A stretch of 64,000 bases of DNA from Batillaria attramentaria (lineage: Eukaryota; Mollusca; Gastropoda; Batillariidae). The notes beneath the pieces were generated by a model, which was given only the letters and a program-made list of their open reading frames with translations, ran no database searches and was not told the DNA's origin. A program made the translations under genes and the position numbers. Shown here in pieces: positions 36,201 through 49,900 of this stretch. Location: NCBI GenBank assembly GCA_018292915.2, contig JACVVK020000293.1, forward strand, positions 475,001-539,000, given 5' to 3'. Numbering within the stretch: the stretch's first letter is position 1; every line of letters starts with the position of its first letter.

Positions 36201-38826
36201 TCTACTTCTGTGCTTGTGCATGACTTATACATATTGTAATTACTTTGCTGTCATTCTAACAACTATGTATTGTACTCTGACATTGAAATTGTAACTGTTG
36301 CATCCGGACAAAAAGAGGAAATCGAGTGAATAATAATGGCCATCCTGAACAACTGAACATTGAATTGGTGTGTGGTGTGTGTGTGAGTAGCGTGAGAAAG
36401 ACCGATGGCGTGTAGGTGAGCCAAACACCACCGACACCGAAGAAGGGAGAAGTTTACAATATTATGGAAAACTGCTTTTTTATGTGGTCATGAATTTTTT
36501 TCAATTTCAATACTTCTTTCTCATGCCCTTTCTGTGGGTTCACCTCACTTTGACAGTTGAGTTCTTTTTGTTTGTTTGTTGTTTTTGTCTAGTTACAGAA
36601 GGCCTATTTTGATGGTGTGTTGAAAGCAATCAGTGTAGATCAGATCACAACAATTCTTAGCACTCAATGCTTGTAAAGCATCCAGAGCTGCTGTAGAAGG
36701 GAGGCTTTTTGTATAAACCCTCTGTTACTGTATTAATTTTATTATTATTACTATGTAATACTGCCTTTTGACTCAGTTCAATACATCTCTCGCTGTATCA
36801 CAAACACGAATGCACAAGAATAGCTTCAGCATCTTCAGCCAAGGTGTATTGTGAACATGTACCACACATGCATTGCTTCTGTCAATTTTCGGCAGTTCCA
36901 GTGCATCTACAACTCAAAATTGTTTGTTTTTGCTTCTAAAAAAATACATAATCAAATAACCAAAGTCATACACATTTTTTTTCTTCGCAAGTCTGAGGAA
37001 CTCAAAGACAAAAAGGGGTATTTTCTCACTTTTAGTGTTACATAAATAAAAAACGTATACACATGAAAGAAAAGTGTTCACTCTTTTTGTCCATTATTCT
37101 TCTGGTCCACTTTTACAAGGACACAAGGCTTTTGACATAAAGTTCATCTACATACATTGCTCAAGATTGATGCAGAAAGTCTACAGTCAGCACTCTCCTT
37201 TTAGCTTCTTGCAGACAGAGGGAGAGAGAAAAACAAAAAAAACAAACCACGACAATACCACCCATGTGGTCAGCATTTACTACATTTCTATGAACACGAG
37301 TGATTATTAGTGCTACCAACATGGTGCTCCATTACTAAGATACATGTGTATATATCACTATATGCAGCATGTAAGCTGCATGGAAATGGCAGAAACAAGC
37401 AACATCAGTGAAGTTAGTGTTCAAACCAACAGTCTAGTTCAGCCTCGATGGGATAAACCCTGTGTAGTGGTTGATAGGGTGAGGATAGTGATCCCGAATC
37501 ACCAGCACACGTGGGGATGACCCGCCTGTCTCCTGCACTTAGACCATGCCTCCACATGATGAACTGCCTGTACACAGCATGGTGGTTAGCTTTGCGCTCA
37601 TCATCTTTGCCATTGCAGACAAGCATGTCTCGCCTCATTATCTGTGACAGCTGCAGAACCATCCTGTCCAAAATCAGGTACTGGATTTCCTAGAATAAGA
37701 AGAGTATTTCTGAGTAAGGTCTGTTATTTTCAACAGTGAAAAGAGAGAGGAAACAGAATAACACGGACCAACAAGTAAATGTTTTGGTCGTAAATTTCAG
37801 GCATAATTATGCATTTGCATGAGGGGACAGGTGTAAGATTTTCACTGGTGCAAAGTTCTACGTGTTTCATAGTTTAATAATACCAGTTTACTTTTAATGA
37901 GGAAGTAGGTAGAGGAAGTACCTACTGGGAGCAAAAATTGGCATTGACCATAACCACAGCAGAGACGTTCCAAGTTCAGCATCAGATGGCATGTTTCTGC
38001 AGCAGACAAAAGTGCACCAGGAGGACTGGCCAGAATGAGGCATAGGGCTGTGGCCACCTGGCTGCCCCTCCTAGTCCTACAGCTCCAGAAGGCAGAATAT
38101 GAGGCCTGGCTGTGCCTCAATCATGTCTACCGCCATCCCTTCAGTCTGCTTGTCTCCATCTTGTCCATTGTCTTCTGAAAATAGTGAAATATATACAATC
38201 CACAGGCATTTTAGGTATGTGTTGTCACTGGGTGAGAGGGCTCTCTCTCTCTCTTATTACAGTAATCAAAAATTCTAACCTGTTGTCCTGTTATTATTTC
38301 AACCTTTAATCTCAGCTACAAGATACCAACCTTTTCATCTTAAAACTGGGACTTCAGGATGGCTTACCTTCAACACAGTGATTAAACACTACACTGTGCA
38401 CACACATGCACATGTGTTTGGCAGAGAGAAAAGAGTAATGGTATCCTACTTTTTGCTATACAGGGATATTGAAAATAAGACGAGTGTGTAATGTCTTACC
38501 TTCAACTGTTCTCGTCTTTCCTCCAGCATTGCTGCCACAGTACGTGCTCCTAATGCTGCAGCACCTCTGCCCCATGCAAGCATGCTGGTGATACATGCAC
38601 TCCCTTCTCCTACAAGTACAACAGCAAAATAAAGCAAACTGTAAAACAACCAGCTTGTATAATCTGAAGCACATTTTATGGTGAATCAGACACCGACTAC
38701 AAGGACTTAGTTACTAGTAGGCAAAATTTTAATTTCGTTCTCTCCCTCTCCGGGCTCTGATGGTGTGAGTGTGACTGGAAATAAAATCAACCTCGTATTC
38801 CTCCCTACATCCCTCTCCTCACACCG

Positions 38827-38883
<57 letters not shown>

Positions 38884-41870
38884 TGAATTTATCAACTGGT
38901 GCGCTTATTTTGAGCCACGGAAAGGAAGGATGATTCATAAAGTAAACTACTTTGAAGATCATGGGAAGCGTTATCGATCAACACTGATCTTTCATTCTTT
39001 GCCTTTGGTATCCTGTCAACGATGCGCTAGCTGACCCATTGCAGCCTACAAAACTTACAACAAGGGTCACAGAAATCCAAACTGGAATGTCAAAGATTGG
39101 AAATCAATGCGTGAATGTTATGAAAATGTGGAATAAAGCTTACCGTGATCGCACGTAGGCGGCCAGCCCACCAACAAAATCCTTCAGGCAGCGCACGCTA
39201 AAGGATGTGACGTCACTGTGGTCTCGGTGTCCCCGGCCTAAAGCTTCACTGGCGTCTGCTTCGAACGCGATGACAAAACAAGCTTCCAGAGCGACACATG
39301 TGCCGACCCGAGACACCACAACGGTCTCAGACGCTATTTTGTGACCCAAGTGACTGATTCTGATGCACAAATTACTCGCATTCGATGATTTTTTTTCCAC
39401 ACGCTATAGTATGCTTGTCATAGCCACGTTCTGCGTATAGAGCCTTTAAAATGTGTCATAACAATGCGCTCATCATACACCTTATTCCTTGTCTAGTATG
39501 TCCACTAATGTCTCCTGATACTTTTGGCGCAGGTTTATGAGTTTGGCCTTGAAGCAGTTGCAGAGGAAGCAGTTTCAGTTCATTCTTCAGCCACAAAAAT
39601 CCACCTCATGCCTGAGGTGGTTTGTGTGCTGTCCCTGACCTGTGTCATGGAGAGCATGTGATTTTTCAGGCTGAACTGTAGGCTGAGTTTAATGAAGCCA
39701 CTAGGGAATTTTTTTCTAGGGTGATACAGCTGCGTATTACAGTGTAGCATGATTATAACAGATTTACTTTGACATTTCTGCCATGTGGAGGTGGGGGGAG
39801 GGTTGAGTGAGTGGGTGGATGGGAGGGAGGGTTAGGATGGTGTAATAACATTGGTGGCTAGATAGATACAGTGTAGATCAGTGTCTTTGGTTCAAATCCC
39901 AGTGGAGTCAGACGTTTGTGCTGAACTGTTTCCAGTGCCACAGTGTTAATTTAAAGGCATAGCATGTGAGCTGACAGGGTGGGGGAAATGCCATTTCGCG
40001 GGCTATGATGCTGTTTGGAAATAAAGTGCGTCTCCATGTCATCGATGTGCTGGAAATTTTGGCATAACTCAGTTTTGAGAGAAGTGCAGGATTGGGTTGA
40101 GCAAAGTGCAGGATCAGATCTGTTTTACATCTCCTGAGCTGTATTCAGAATTAAGCTACATGTACATCAAAATTCAATGACATTTTTAGATTGTAAATGT
40201 TTTGATAAATTTTGCAACCTCTGATAGATCTAGAAGTCAGGGAGGCAGGGCAATCCTTCTGCTTTTCTGGTCAGGTATCAAATCTGCGTTCTTTCTTTTA
40301 ATAGAACAAAGCACGCGAACACACACACACACACAAATTCCATGATCTTCCTGATCTCCTGTTGTTTCTGCTTTTGGTCTGGTAGGTAAGATAGGTATGT
40401 TGCTCAGTGTTCGCATTACCTGCCCATGTGATTTAGTTCGGTTTACAGAATACAGTTATGTATCATGAGGCGTCAAGACAACTAGATTTAAAGTATGTGT
40501 AGAAGTGGATGTAGACATTGCCGGCTGCAATGCCAAGGCAGTGAAAGCGCCTTTCTAAGTTCTATAACTTTGGGATCCACTTAGAACTAAGCATCACCCC
40601 ACTGATTCCCTATCAGTTCCTTCTAGAGTCAGGGTCCGGTACAGTAGCCGGAAACATTCCCATCGTGTCCACGGTGCGGATCTTTCTTCTTCATCTTTCC
40701 TGCAATGTCTTCCCAACACGCGACCGTTGATAAAAGAGGCAGAACCGGGCCAGACGGCCCTAATCTCCGTCTCAGCATCTAGAGCGCGCCACTTCCCTCC
40801 GTCCCTCAAGGTTGTGATGGAGATATGTGAGTTTTATGATTTTCAAGTATCAGGTGTTATGCCGGTCGTGCATTAATGGCCAGAGTGGCAGGTTGTAGGT
40901 TTCAGACGAGAGCGGCGTTGCCGTTCGCTTGTCATGGGGCTGGAGGATGTGCAGGAAACGTAAAATGAGTTACGACGTTCGGGGGGAAATGTCACAGGGT
41001 CGTCCGCAGTCTTCTTGTTCGATACTTTCTTCTTCAGCATCCCTCGGAAAACTTTGGGTGGTGATGGTGGTGGTGGTGGTGGTGGACAAGGATGGATGGG
41101 TGGAGGAAGGGAGGGGGGATGTTGGGAGGTGTTACGCCGTGCATCACGTGCCTAGAAGAAAGACATCGTCGATTCATTTCCCGTGGAGCTGCAGCTCGGC
41201 TTCTTAATGCTAGCAATGCGCTTCCGTCCAAAACGCTAACCGCCAGCAGCCCATGCCTAGCGCGCGCATTGATTCTTAGTGTTAATGTCTGGTTAATAGT
41301 GTTTGCAGGAACCTGTTTTTCTGGCGATAGGGAGCCATTTGAATATCATATTCCCGCTGATTAATGCCGACCAGTGGCTGGCTGTGTTTGCAAAGAGCGG
41401 ACATAGGTTATCGTTGTATTACTATCAGGCCAGGCCGCTACTGCTGGATTGCTCATGGTATAAAATTCGGCTAAGTTTCAGCAGCTGACAGGCTGGGACA
41501 TTAGGACTGGAGAACGCAGTCGAAACGATATATCACCGGTTGTAGATTAGTGTGAAGTGGACATTCATGTTAATTTTGTCTTGTCTGTGCGAAGTACTGC
41601 GTGATTTAGTGTGTTAGGTGCTTAAATATCTTCCGGGGAAGCCAGAAACTTGCGATAGATTATCACAAAAAAACAACAACAACAAAAACCCCCAAACCCC
41701 AACATAACGCCCTGTTGATAGAGTCTGTAGACTCTGCTAAAGCAGTCACTAAGCCTAGAAGAAAAGCATTGAGAATGACCCTCACTCTCCCTCTCTATGT
41801 ATACATGTGTCTTTTTGTCTCTGCCCCCGCCCTCTCCCGGCGCGCACACACCAAAGATAATGTCTTTGCG

Positions 41871-41957
<87 letters not shown>

Positions 41958-43735
41958 CAACCTTTTCAACGAGACATTGAAAAACGGACGCGTAAGTAAG
42001 TTGAAAAACAAGACACGGTCAATAAAGAATTACGTTATACAGACTTAACGGTAATTGAGCGGGAAAACTCGTGCAGCTCGGCCGTTCCTGTTTTATCGAC
42101 TTCGGGTATAACACGAATCTGGGTCTAAAGAGTTTCAAAACAAGGTTAGACAGCTGTTTTCTGCAACACTGGCGGGGCTAAGTCAAGACGGCGGAGGGTG
42201 ATTCAGGTGCCACTACGATTCAAACGTTCTTGAAGGCTTTTGCCACGTAAAGCCACGTCTGTGAAATCGGAGCAAGCATCTATGTCTTTTACAATGTAAC
42301 AGCGTTTTGTGGGTTATAAACAGCCGCCTTTCTTTTGCGCAGACGAACTAAAATCACGGGGAACAGTGGCACCGATTGTGTTTGCAAATGTAACACCCGG
42401 AAACGCTCTCTGGGTTTCAGTTGGTCTGTGTGAAAGAACGAGGCCGTTTAAAAAAAATCCGCCGTGTTGCCTAACTCCCGTGTTCTGACGTATCGACAGA
42501 AAATATCGCGGTCCGCAATCGGCGGCGTTACGCGTAGAAGAGCAAGCAACCTTTTGATTGTCGGCATCGCGGTGGAAAAAAAAAAGAAAAAGAAAAGAAA
42601 ATAGCATGCTTGACATTTGGGGAGGCCGAATGTGTATTGAATTTTTTTCAACGCTTAGTGCGGCTTCTGCATACGTGGGGATTCATACAATTGAACCGTT
42701 TCTCGTTTGCTTGGTATTACCACCGGTAAAACATGTAGCTGGTTCAGCCCATTTGTATTGACAGGAATAGAGACAGACGATACAACGTAAATATTTATTG
42801 AATCGGACACAGAACCAACGTTATTTTATGTTTGCATTGTCATTTTGAGCTATCAGAGACAGACGGAGTGAATGTTTGGATTTATGTTTTGATAAGTTTG
42901 AACAGGAAAATGTAAAACCACGCCCTTTTGGGGGAGATAAGGTGCGGCTCTTCTCTCTCTCTCTGTGTATGTGTGTGTGTATGTGTGTGAAACACGGTTT
43001 CGTTGTTTGTTTGTTTTTTTGTTCTGCACGTGATGGGGTTTTGTTGGTGTTTATGTGTTTTGTTTGTTTGTTGTGTATGTGTGTGTTTTTTTTTTTGTTG
43101 CTTTTTGTTTGTTTTTTTGTCGGTTTGTTTGGATTTTTTGTGGTGGTGGTGGTGGGGGGGGGGATACACTTATGTTTTCTGACCACTTGTAGTTTTTTCT
43201 GTGGGGTTGTTGTTGTCGGTTTTTTGTTTGTTTGTTTGTTTGGTTGGTTGGTTGGTTGTTTTTTTTTTTTTTTTTGGGGGGGGGGGGGGGTGTCGTCGTG
43301 TAAGTTGGAAATCGACATGTACATCTCTCTCTTCCCACGTGCACTTGCTAAACGCGGGCACGATCGTATTTGCTCGCCACTCACACAAAGGTGATGTGGA
43401 AACCGTAGACAGATTAGTTGCGTGACTGCATTACCGGTAGCTTTCTCAGTGTTCGGATCGGGTAAGCGTCAAGTCGTGTTGAAATACATGCGTGTGCACA
43501 CTAAGGGGCCACGCGGCGTCTGTTTGCCTATGTGCATTTTAATGAAGCAGAGTGGACGTGGGTTTCGCTCAGATCCGGCTGAACAAACAATCGACATGCT
43601 CTGTGCTTTTTTTCACAGTGAGGCCTGATCAATTTTTTAACTTGCCGTTCGCCCGAGGCAAAGCTTGCAACACTGAGGCAAAGCTTGCAACACTGAGAGT
43701 GGAAGGCGAGAGGTTCTGATGCGTAGATATGTAGA

Positions 43736-43806
<71 letters not shown>

Positions 43807-43845
43807 TCTCTCTCTCTCTCTCTCTCTCTCAGATGCGCGCGCGCG

Positions 43846-43926
<81 letters not shown>

Positions 43927-46900
43927 TACCGGCAAGGTCTGGCGGTCACTGTCCGACTGGCTGGTTGGTTGATTGATCCTTGGGTGATCGACTGACTCTA
44001 GAACGCCAGTTGAATGGAACCCGTTCTCTGGGCCGGTAAATACTGCTTGATTGGGGTTGGGGTTTACTTCTACCGACCTCTTGTTGACTTGCACGTCTGG
44101 TACGTGTCCGCGGTGCTGTTTGGTTAAAAGCCAGCGGTCATTGATTTTCACTCCATTTTAAAGTCGTTTGCTTGTAGTCAGATGCCGTTTGAAGATTTAG
44201 GAGGATTTTGCTTTTTCAGCAGTGCCGTGGTACAACTTATGTGTTCATTTGGTCAAAGACCACAAAGGCACGAAGCCGCAAAATGCCTATGTATTCCCTG
44301 TTAGCCTCAGACATCATAGTCACCTTTTTAAAAATGCTTCAATCTAGAAAGAAAAATGACCGTGCACATACCACTTACGGGGCACGCACCTGACAGGAGT
44401 TTAAAAAAAAAAAATTCGAATGTCTCCTTTTCGCTCAAGCCTCACTAGAGTGATGCAAGTCAATTTTCTGTTTAGGCCAGAAAGCCGCTTCACCCAAACC
44501 CACTCGCGTCACCTCTTCTTGTGCGCAAAAGTCCCAGCTTCACTGGCAGTTTGCCTACTGTTGCAACCCGGCCTCTGGCATGCACCTTGACCTACAAGTC
44601 ACGCTTTTTCATGACAACAAAAATCATTACAAACTAGCACCCTCGCCAAACGTAGTCCTTCAAATAAACACAGCACTTTACCCCACGGTTAATTTGTGTT
44701 CTTACTCCTCAGTCCTGTGTCAGTCTGTGGCTCTTACTGCCTGGGATCATGTTGACGAAACATGTACTTCCTATTCATTGTTGTAAGTCAAGACGATGTC
44801 AGTGTATAAGCTTGCAAGCGTCATAACTTGAGAAGGTAACAAGAACTGAGCTCTGGGTGCCGTAACCACCAAATTAAGTTATTTATCTGCAAGCTTAAAA
44901 AACAAAAAAAAACAAAAAAAACAACTTCCCAGCACTTCTTTTGCACCTTACTTGCTGGCAGAAGTGCAGATCCTTTCGTATTTGTAATTTCACAGTGAAA
45001 ATGAGCACTTCTTTTGTGTCTGTCAGAAATTCAGGTCTTTTTGTTTTGTGATTCCACAGTAAAATTGGATGCTTATGTTGTGCCTCATTTGCTTCCAGAA
45101 ATTGAATGATTTTGATTGATGTTATAGTAATCAAAAGCTTGCAACTTTTCATTGGCACTTTATACCTTGTGTGCCGAATATGAAGCGTCACTCTTTCATT
45201 CTGTAAAGCATTTACTCACAAGAAGTCTTTCAGGTTATTGTAATTCCACAATAAAAATGAATACTTCTGTTGTGCCTCATTCGCTGTCAGAAATTCAAGT
45301 CTTTCTGGTAATTCCACGGTAAAAAAAATAACCCTCAACCAGCCCACGCCGTGGACCATGCGTAATCCACTTGTGACAACGACCCTCTTTCGGCATCTCC
45401 TGTCAATGCGTGGCTCGCAGGAATTCCTATTACCAGCTGAGGGGCGCCACAATTGTTGCAGTAACACACATTAGTCCATTTCATTGAGGGAAGTTTTTGG
45501 CAAGCCCCGCGGTCGATAAAATCAATTGCAGCCCCAGTGTGGGCAAATTGAGGTCTGGGGGGTGGAGGTTATGCATCTTGCCAGTTAATTGCTGAACGTT
45601 GTCTCCGCGGACAGTGGGGAGGCCTGAGGGAGTGGAGCGGCGCTCAGTTGCTGCCCGCTCGTTTTGGCCCCGTTTCAGCTCCGGTGAGCGTGAATGCTGA
45701 AGGGGGCAGAGCCAGACGTATCGAGCGCATCACAATGGAATCATCGTAATAGTTTTTTGGCGCTAACACTTCTTTGTGGTGGTGGTGGTACTCTTCAGTG
45801 ATTCAGAATGGCTTCTTTGAGGTGAACCAATTCTAATGAAGCCTAAATAATGCTGAGATTTCTATTGCATGTAATATAATGGTGGCTGTCAGTGGTGGCT
45901 CACTTTCTTCTGCTGCTCTGCAGATGAGTTGATGTCATTGTCAGCTGATAGTTACTTGGCAGACGTGCAGTGTGATGTGGAAAACAAAGTTTAGTGTACA
46001 CTTGATTTGACAATATTTTTGCCTTGGAGTTAAGACTGTTAAACTGAAGAAAAAAAACACCACAAAAACTGAATGAGTTTTGTTGACATTAAAGTAGTCT
46101 GATTGTTCAGACTGGGGGATTTTCAGTCATTTGGCAATTTTCAGCCAAATTTCCGATCCTTTCAGTTTCAGCCAAAAGAAAAGGAAGGAAGAAAAAGGTT
46201 GCACACACAGACATGTATCACGATACTGGGTGTAATTCCGTATAGGGCAGTGTAATTTCATTTTCGTGTCAGTACCTAGGCAGTATTTTACTTCTGGGTG
46301 CCAGGAGAGGCTACTAAATGCCTTTAAATATGCTAAAAGTTGTTGTCTTACGTAGCGTGTTCCCCCAAGGTCCCCCAGCAGGGCGTTGCTTCTGCACCCC
46401 GGCCTAGGTTTCAGTCTTTTGTCCCCAGCCTGATCAAGTTCTTTTAGCAGGGTCCATACAGGTCATGGAATCCTGGAAAAGTCATGGAATTTGGAAATAG
46501 CTTTTCCAGGCCTGGAAAGTCATGAAATTCTCTCAAGAGTCATGAAAAGTCATGGAATTTCGGAATTTTATGGAAGCCATTTTTAGCCCAACAGTGGAAT
46601 GGTCAGCTTGGTAATTATTCACTGGACTGATTGCCAAAAATACCAACTAACTGCCTTCCCATAAGGCTAACTGAATGACTAACTCTGAACATTCGTCTTG
46701 CTGACTGCGATAACTTGGATAAGCTCATAATTTCTACCCTCGCGTGTGTTAGTGTGAAAGAGGGCGAGGAAGGTGTCATGGAAAAGAGGAGAGATGGCCT
46801 GGAAAAGTCATGGAAAAGTCATGAATTTTTAAGACTGTGAACCTGTATGGACCCTGTTTTAGAAGCATGCAGCGTTTCATCGGCACGCCAAACTGTTTGG

Positions 46901-49900
46901 ACTAAAATATGAAATGCTGCCCAGGCTTTCATTCATTATAACCTGTACTCGCTTGGATTTGGAAAGATCATGCAGTTCTTCAGTGTCCGGCTTTTCCAAA
47001 TTGGCTTTGTTTTGGTGAACTCAGTCGCATAACAAGTAGGCAAGGCGTTGAAATATATACGTCTGAAGGAGACTGGAAAACTCGTATTGTCCTCTTGGTA
47101 AACCTTGTTAGCCAAACTGGGTTTCCCGTTTTATCTAGAAGGCGGGCATTTATACACTAGGGACATGGCTCAATATGGCATCTCTGTTCGGGCAGGAAAA
47201 AGGCGAACACGTGCTTCATCTCATTTGTCAGTAGTCTCCCCTGTGTCGTCTAAAAACAGTACCGTTGGAATCAGAAAGTCTCACGGCTAACTGCCAATCC
47301 GTAGCCAGTCGTCTGGCAGGAATGATGTACACGAATTCTGCTGTCTGGCGAGGTGCTAGCGGCCCGCAAACTTGGTTCTGTTGATAAATCACTTCGGAAT
47401 ATTGACATATTTGTGTGTATCTTGTTGCTTTTATTCCAGGTTTACTGGGGTTCACGAAGCCTTTTTTGCGGGGGGGGGGGGGGGGGGGGGGGTAGGAGTG
47501 TGCTTGTACGCTAGCAGTGCCTAAGGCTGGGGAATTTTCAGTCATATGGCAGTTTCCAGCCAAATTTCCTATCCTTCCGGAGGCAGCTTAGACGGTGCTT
47601 TGAGATGAAAACAGGTAGGTTTTTAGATTTGTTTTGAAGGTTTCGAGGGAGGTTGACTGGCGGAGCGAAAGAGGCAGAGAACTTCCAGGCTTTTGGACCA
47701 GCGTAGGAGAAGGCTCGACAGCCAACAGAAGAAAGTTTAGTACGTGGGATTCTGAATATCAGAGTATCGATACGATAAATATTGTGGTGTATAAAACAGG
47801 CATACCAGCGATTTAAAACGAAAGTTTATAACAAGGTTATGCAACGCTGAGAACGACGTTGAAGTGATCTGATCTGTTTTCCAGATACATGTAAATGGCA
47901 GTGTCAGTTTTCTGTCAGAGGGAAAAGCTTGCGGGGTAGCGCAACCAGCGCATTTCCTCAGTACAACCAGTTCGACTCAGCAGTAGTCACTGTAGCAACT
48001 GGTGTAGTTACTGAAATTGTGAATTTAGCTCAGTACAACGAATTCGAATTTAGCTCAGACCAGGGGGGGGTAGATTCGGGGCCAGGGGGTTAGAAACTGG
48101 CCTAGGCCAGAAACTACCCGGGTTTAAACTGGCCTAGTCCAGTTTCTACCCGGGTAGATTCGAGGCCAGGGGTAGATTCTGGCTTTTCAGTCTCTCTCTC
48201 TCTCACAGCAATTCCCCAGCCTGCTTAATGATAAGTAGAAGCCTATGCAATACAGTGGCGTCTGCTGGCCGTGAGAAATTCAAATAATACACAGAGCTTC
48301 ATATCCGGTGGAGCTATACTAATAGGAAACTGAAATGTCGTGGTAGGCGGGGAAAAAAATGTAGGACAGTTGTCCTGAATATTGCCCGCTGTGACGCAGT
48401 AATGCTAAAACTGTGCGTTTGTCTATTCTGCGTGATGCTAGACACAAAACATCTCTGAAGGATTTATGCGTCTAGATACGCGGCGGGAAGATGTCGCTAA
48501 TGTCCCCGTGCGAACGGCATTTCAGAAGACTGACGTTCCCGCGTGGCTGTACCGGGCTGACCGGCGGGGAGCGATTTCGTTGTCCTTGTTTGATGCTTCG
48601 TTATGTCGCTTTATCGGGTTGGGCAAGTGTGTTAGTGGGGGCACGTCCAAACCCTAAAGATCTGTTATTGAATTTCCCCTTCTGGCGTCGGGTCATGGAA
48701 GTGGGGTTTCTGTCCAAAGTTGCTCAGTGCCAGGGAGAGTCTTATGTCTCGGGGGTTTTGCTTTGGACTTCGGGGGTCTGACCTGGAAGGAGATAAACCA
48801 CGCCATGTCAAACTGGTATATGATTAGGTTAGTCTTGGGAGTCTTAGTTCCCGTAAGCCTGTGTTCCCGGAAGTCTATGTTCCTACAGTACCCCAAACCC
48901 TAAGCATGCAGTGACATAGAAGGGCGAGCCCCGAAAACAGAGACCCCACTATGATACGCCTTTAGTTTGGAGAAAGATGACAGACTTCCACCAAAACTTG
49001 CACCAGATGCTTGTCAAGGCAGATGGCAAATGTCACAATTTAAATGATCAAAAGTGTTACGCGAGGAACCGGGGCATGCGGCGAGCTGGTTGGTCGTTGG
49101 ACTCTCAGTGCTTGGATTGTGACTTCGATTCTCTCCTGGAAGCCAAGAATACCTCGTTGTTGTGTCTTTGTGTAGTGGGAAAGGACGCTAAAACCCGCTA
49201 TCAATCGATCAGTCAGTAACAAAACAAAACAAGCCTCCCCCCCCCCCCCCAAAAAAAAAAAAAAAAAAAAAAAAATGGGTGGTAGTTGTTTACGTGGCAT
49301 TCAGGTACATGCACATTTATATCACTGTCCTCCATTATGCTGGCATCGAGCAGACAGACACAGCTGCTAACCAGACCTTTTAGCAGGGAGTAGGGTTTGG
49401 TACGGGTCGGTACGGACACTTCTCTCCCGTCGCTTTGTCAACACACGTCAGTTTGTTACATTTCGAGCGCTACTAACCGCAAGACAGACTTTGTCGAGTG
49501 CACTCAGGTGCACTCACCAGCACATCCGTGCCGAAAGTAAAGATAAAGGTCTGCAGTCTCAGCAAAAGGCCGCAAACATTGCGGTTTTTTTTTTTTTTTT
49601 TTTAAACTGCGACTCCTGCGACTGTGCATAATCCGGGCAACTCTGTCACAGTTGCAGAGCACTTCGGGGACCCTTATAAAACCAAAACACGAGTTTGTCG
49701 TGACATTATTTGGCTTTTGGTCAGTGAGCGAGACACACCGCTACAGTGTCTCACGGATGTTGAGTGCTGCACGATCTTTCTCGCTCGGTGTCAAAACGCA
49801 AACTGAGCTGTGAAATCAGGCTGCCCTTGGCTCTTATTGGGGTTTCAGGGACGCTGAGAACTCTGCAACTGTGACAGAGTTGACTGTGCTTGCACGGTTG

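Larger units (their letters stand above)
30987..39445. mobile_element. decayed 8.5-kb TTAA-flanked DNA transposon with two convergent genes (Kolobok-like)
   Basis: TTAA at 30983-30986 and 39446-39449 bounds a segment whose left end AGGCCCTATATTCGTAACG and reversed right end AGGCTCTATACGCAGAACG match at 14 of 19 bases, nine of the first ten. Inside, the + strand carries transposase remnants (34117-36025) and the - strand carries P2X7-ballast-like remnants (37434-38174, with splice-bounded segments to about 39400). They point towards each other. TTAA duplication is known for piggyBac and Kolobok elements; the protein remnants are not piggyBac-like. The element also holds (GT)n and poly-G tracts. 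Frameshifts in both genes and the missing catalytic core mark it as dead. Class and boundaries are inference from termini plus gene content. Confidence 0.7.
39450..44950. other. PIP4K2 intron 1, middle part
   Basis: No exon is supported. It holds a copy of a dispersed repeat at about 40055-40190 (AATTTTGGCATAACTCAG and AGAGAAGTGCAGG), a (GGT)n patch near 41058-41082, large microsatellites at 41875-41955 and 43740-43924, and T/G-rich low-complexity DNA with G- and T-runs at 43000-43300. Long frames here are microsatellite translations. Confidence 0.55.

Noticed and set aside
37434..38174. A real P2X7 receptor gene
   Set aside because: There are no channel exons (two membrane segments and cysteine-rich ectodomain), and the match is confined to the C-terminal ballast module, with broken frames.
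30983..39449. piggyBac element, because of the TTAA duplication
   Set aside because: The termini do not start CCC/CCT and the protein remnants do not look like piggyBac transposase; TTAA is also used by Kolobok-type elements.
42820..43394. Long frames of 172-187 codons on both strands
   Set aside because: T/G-rich low-complexity sequence lacks stops by composition; products are runs of Phe/Val/Cys or Lys/Thr/Asn.
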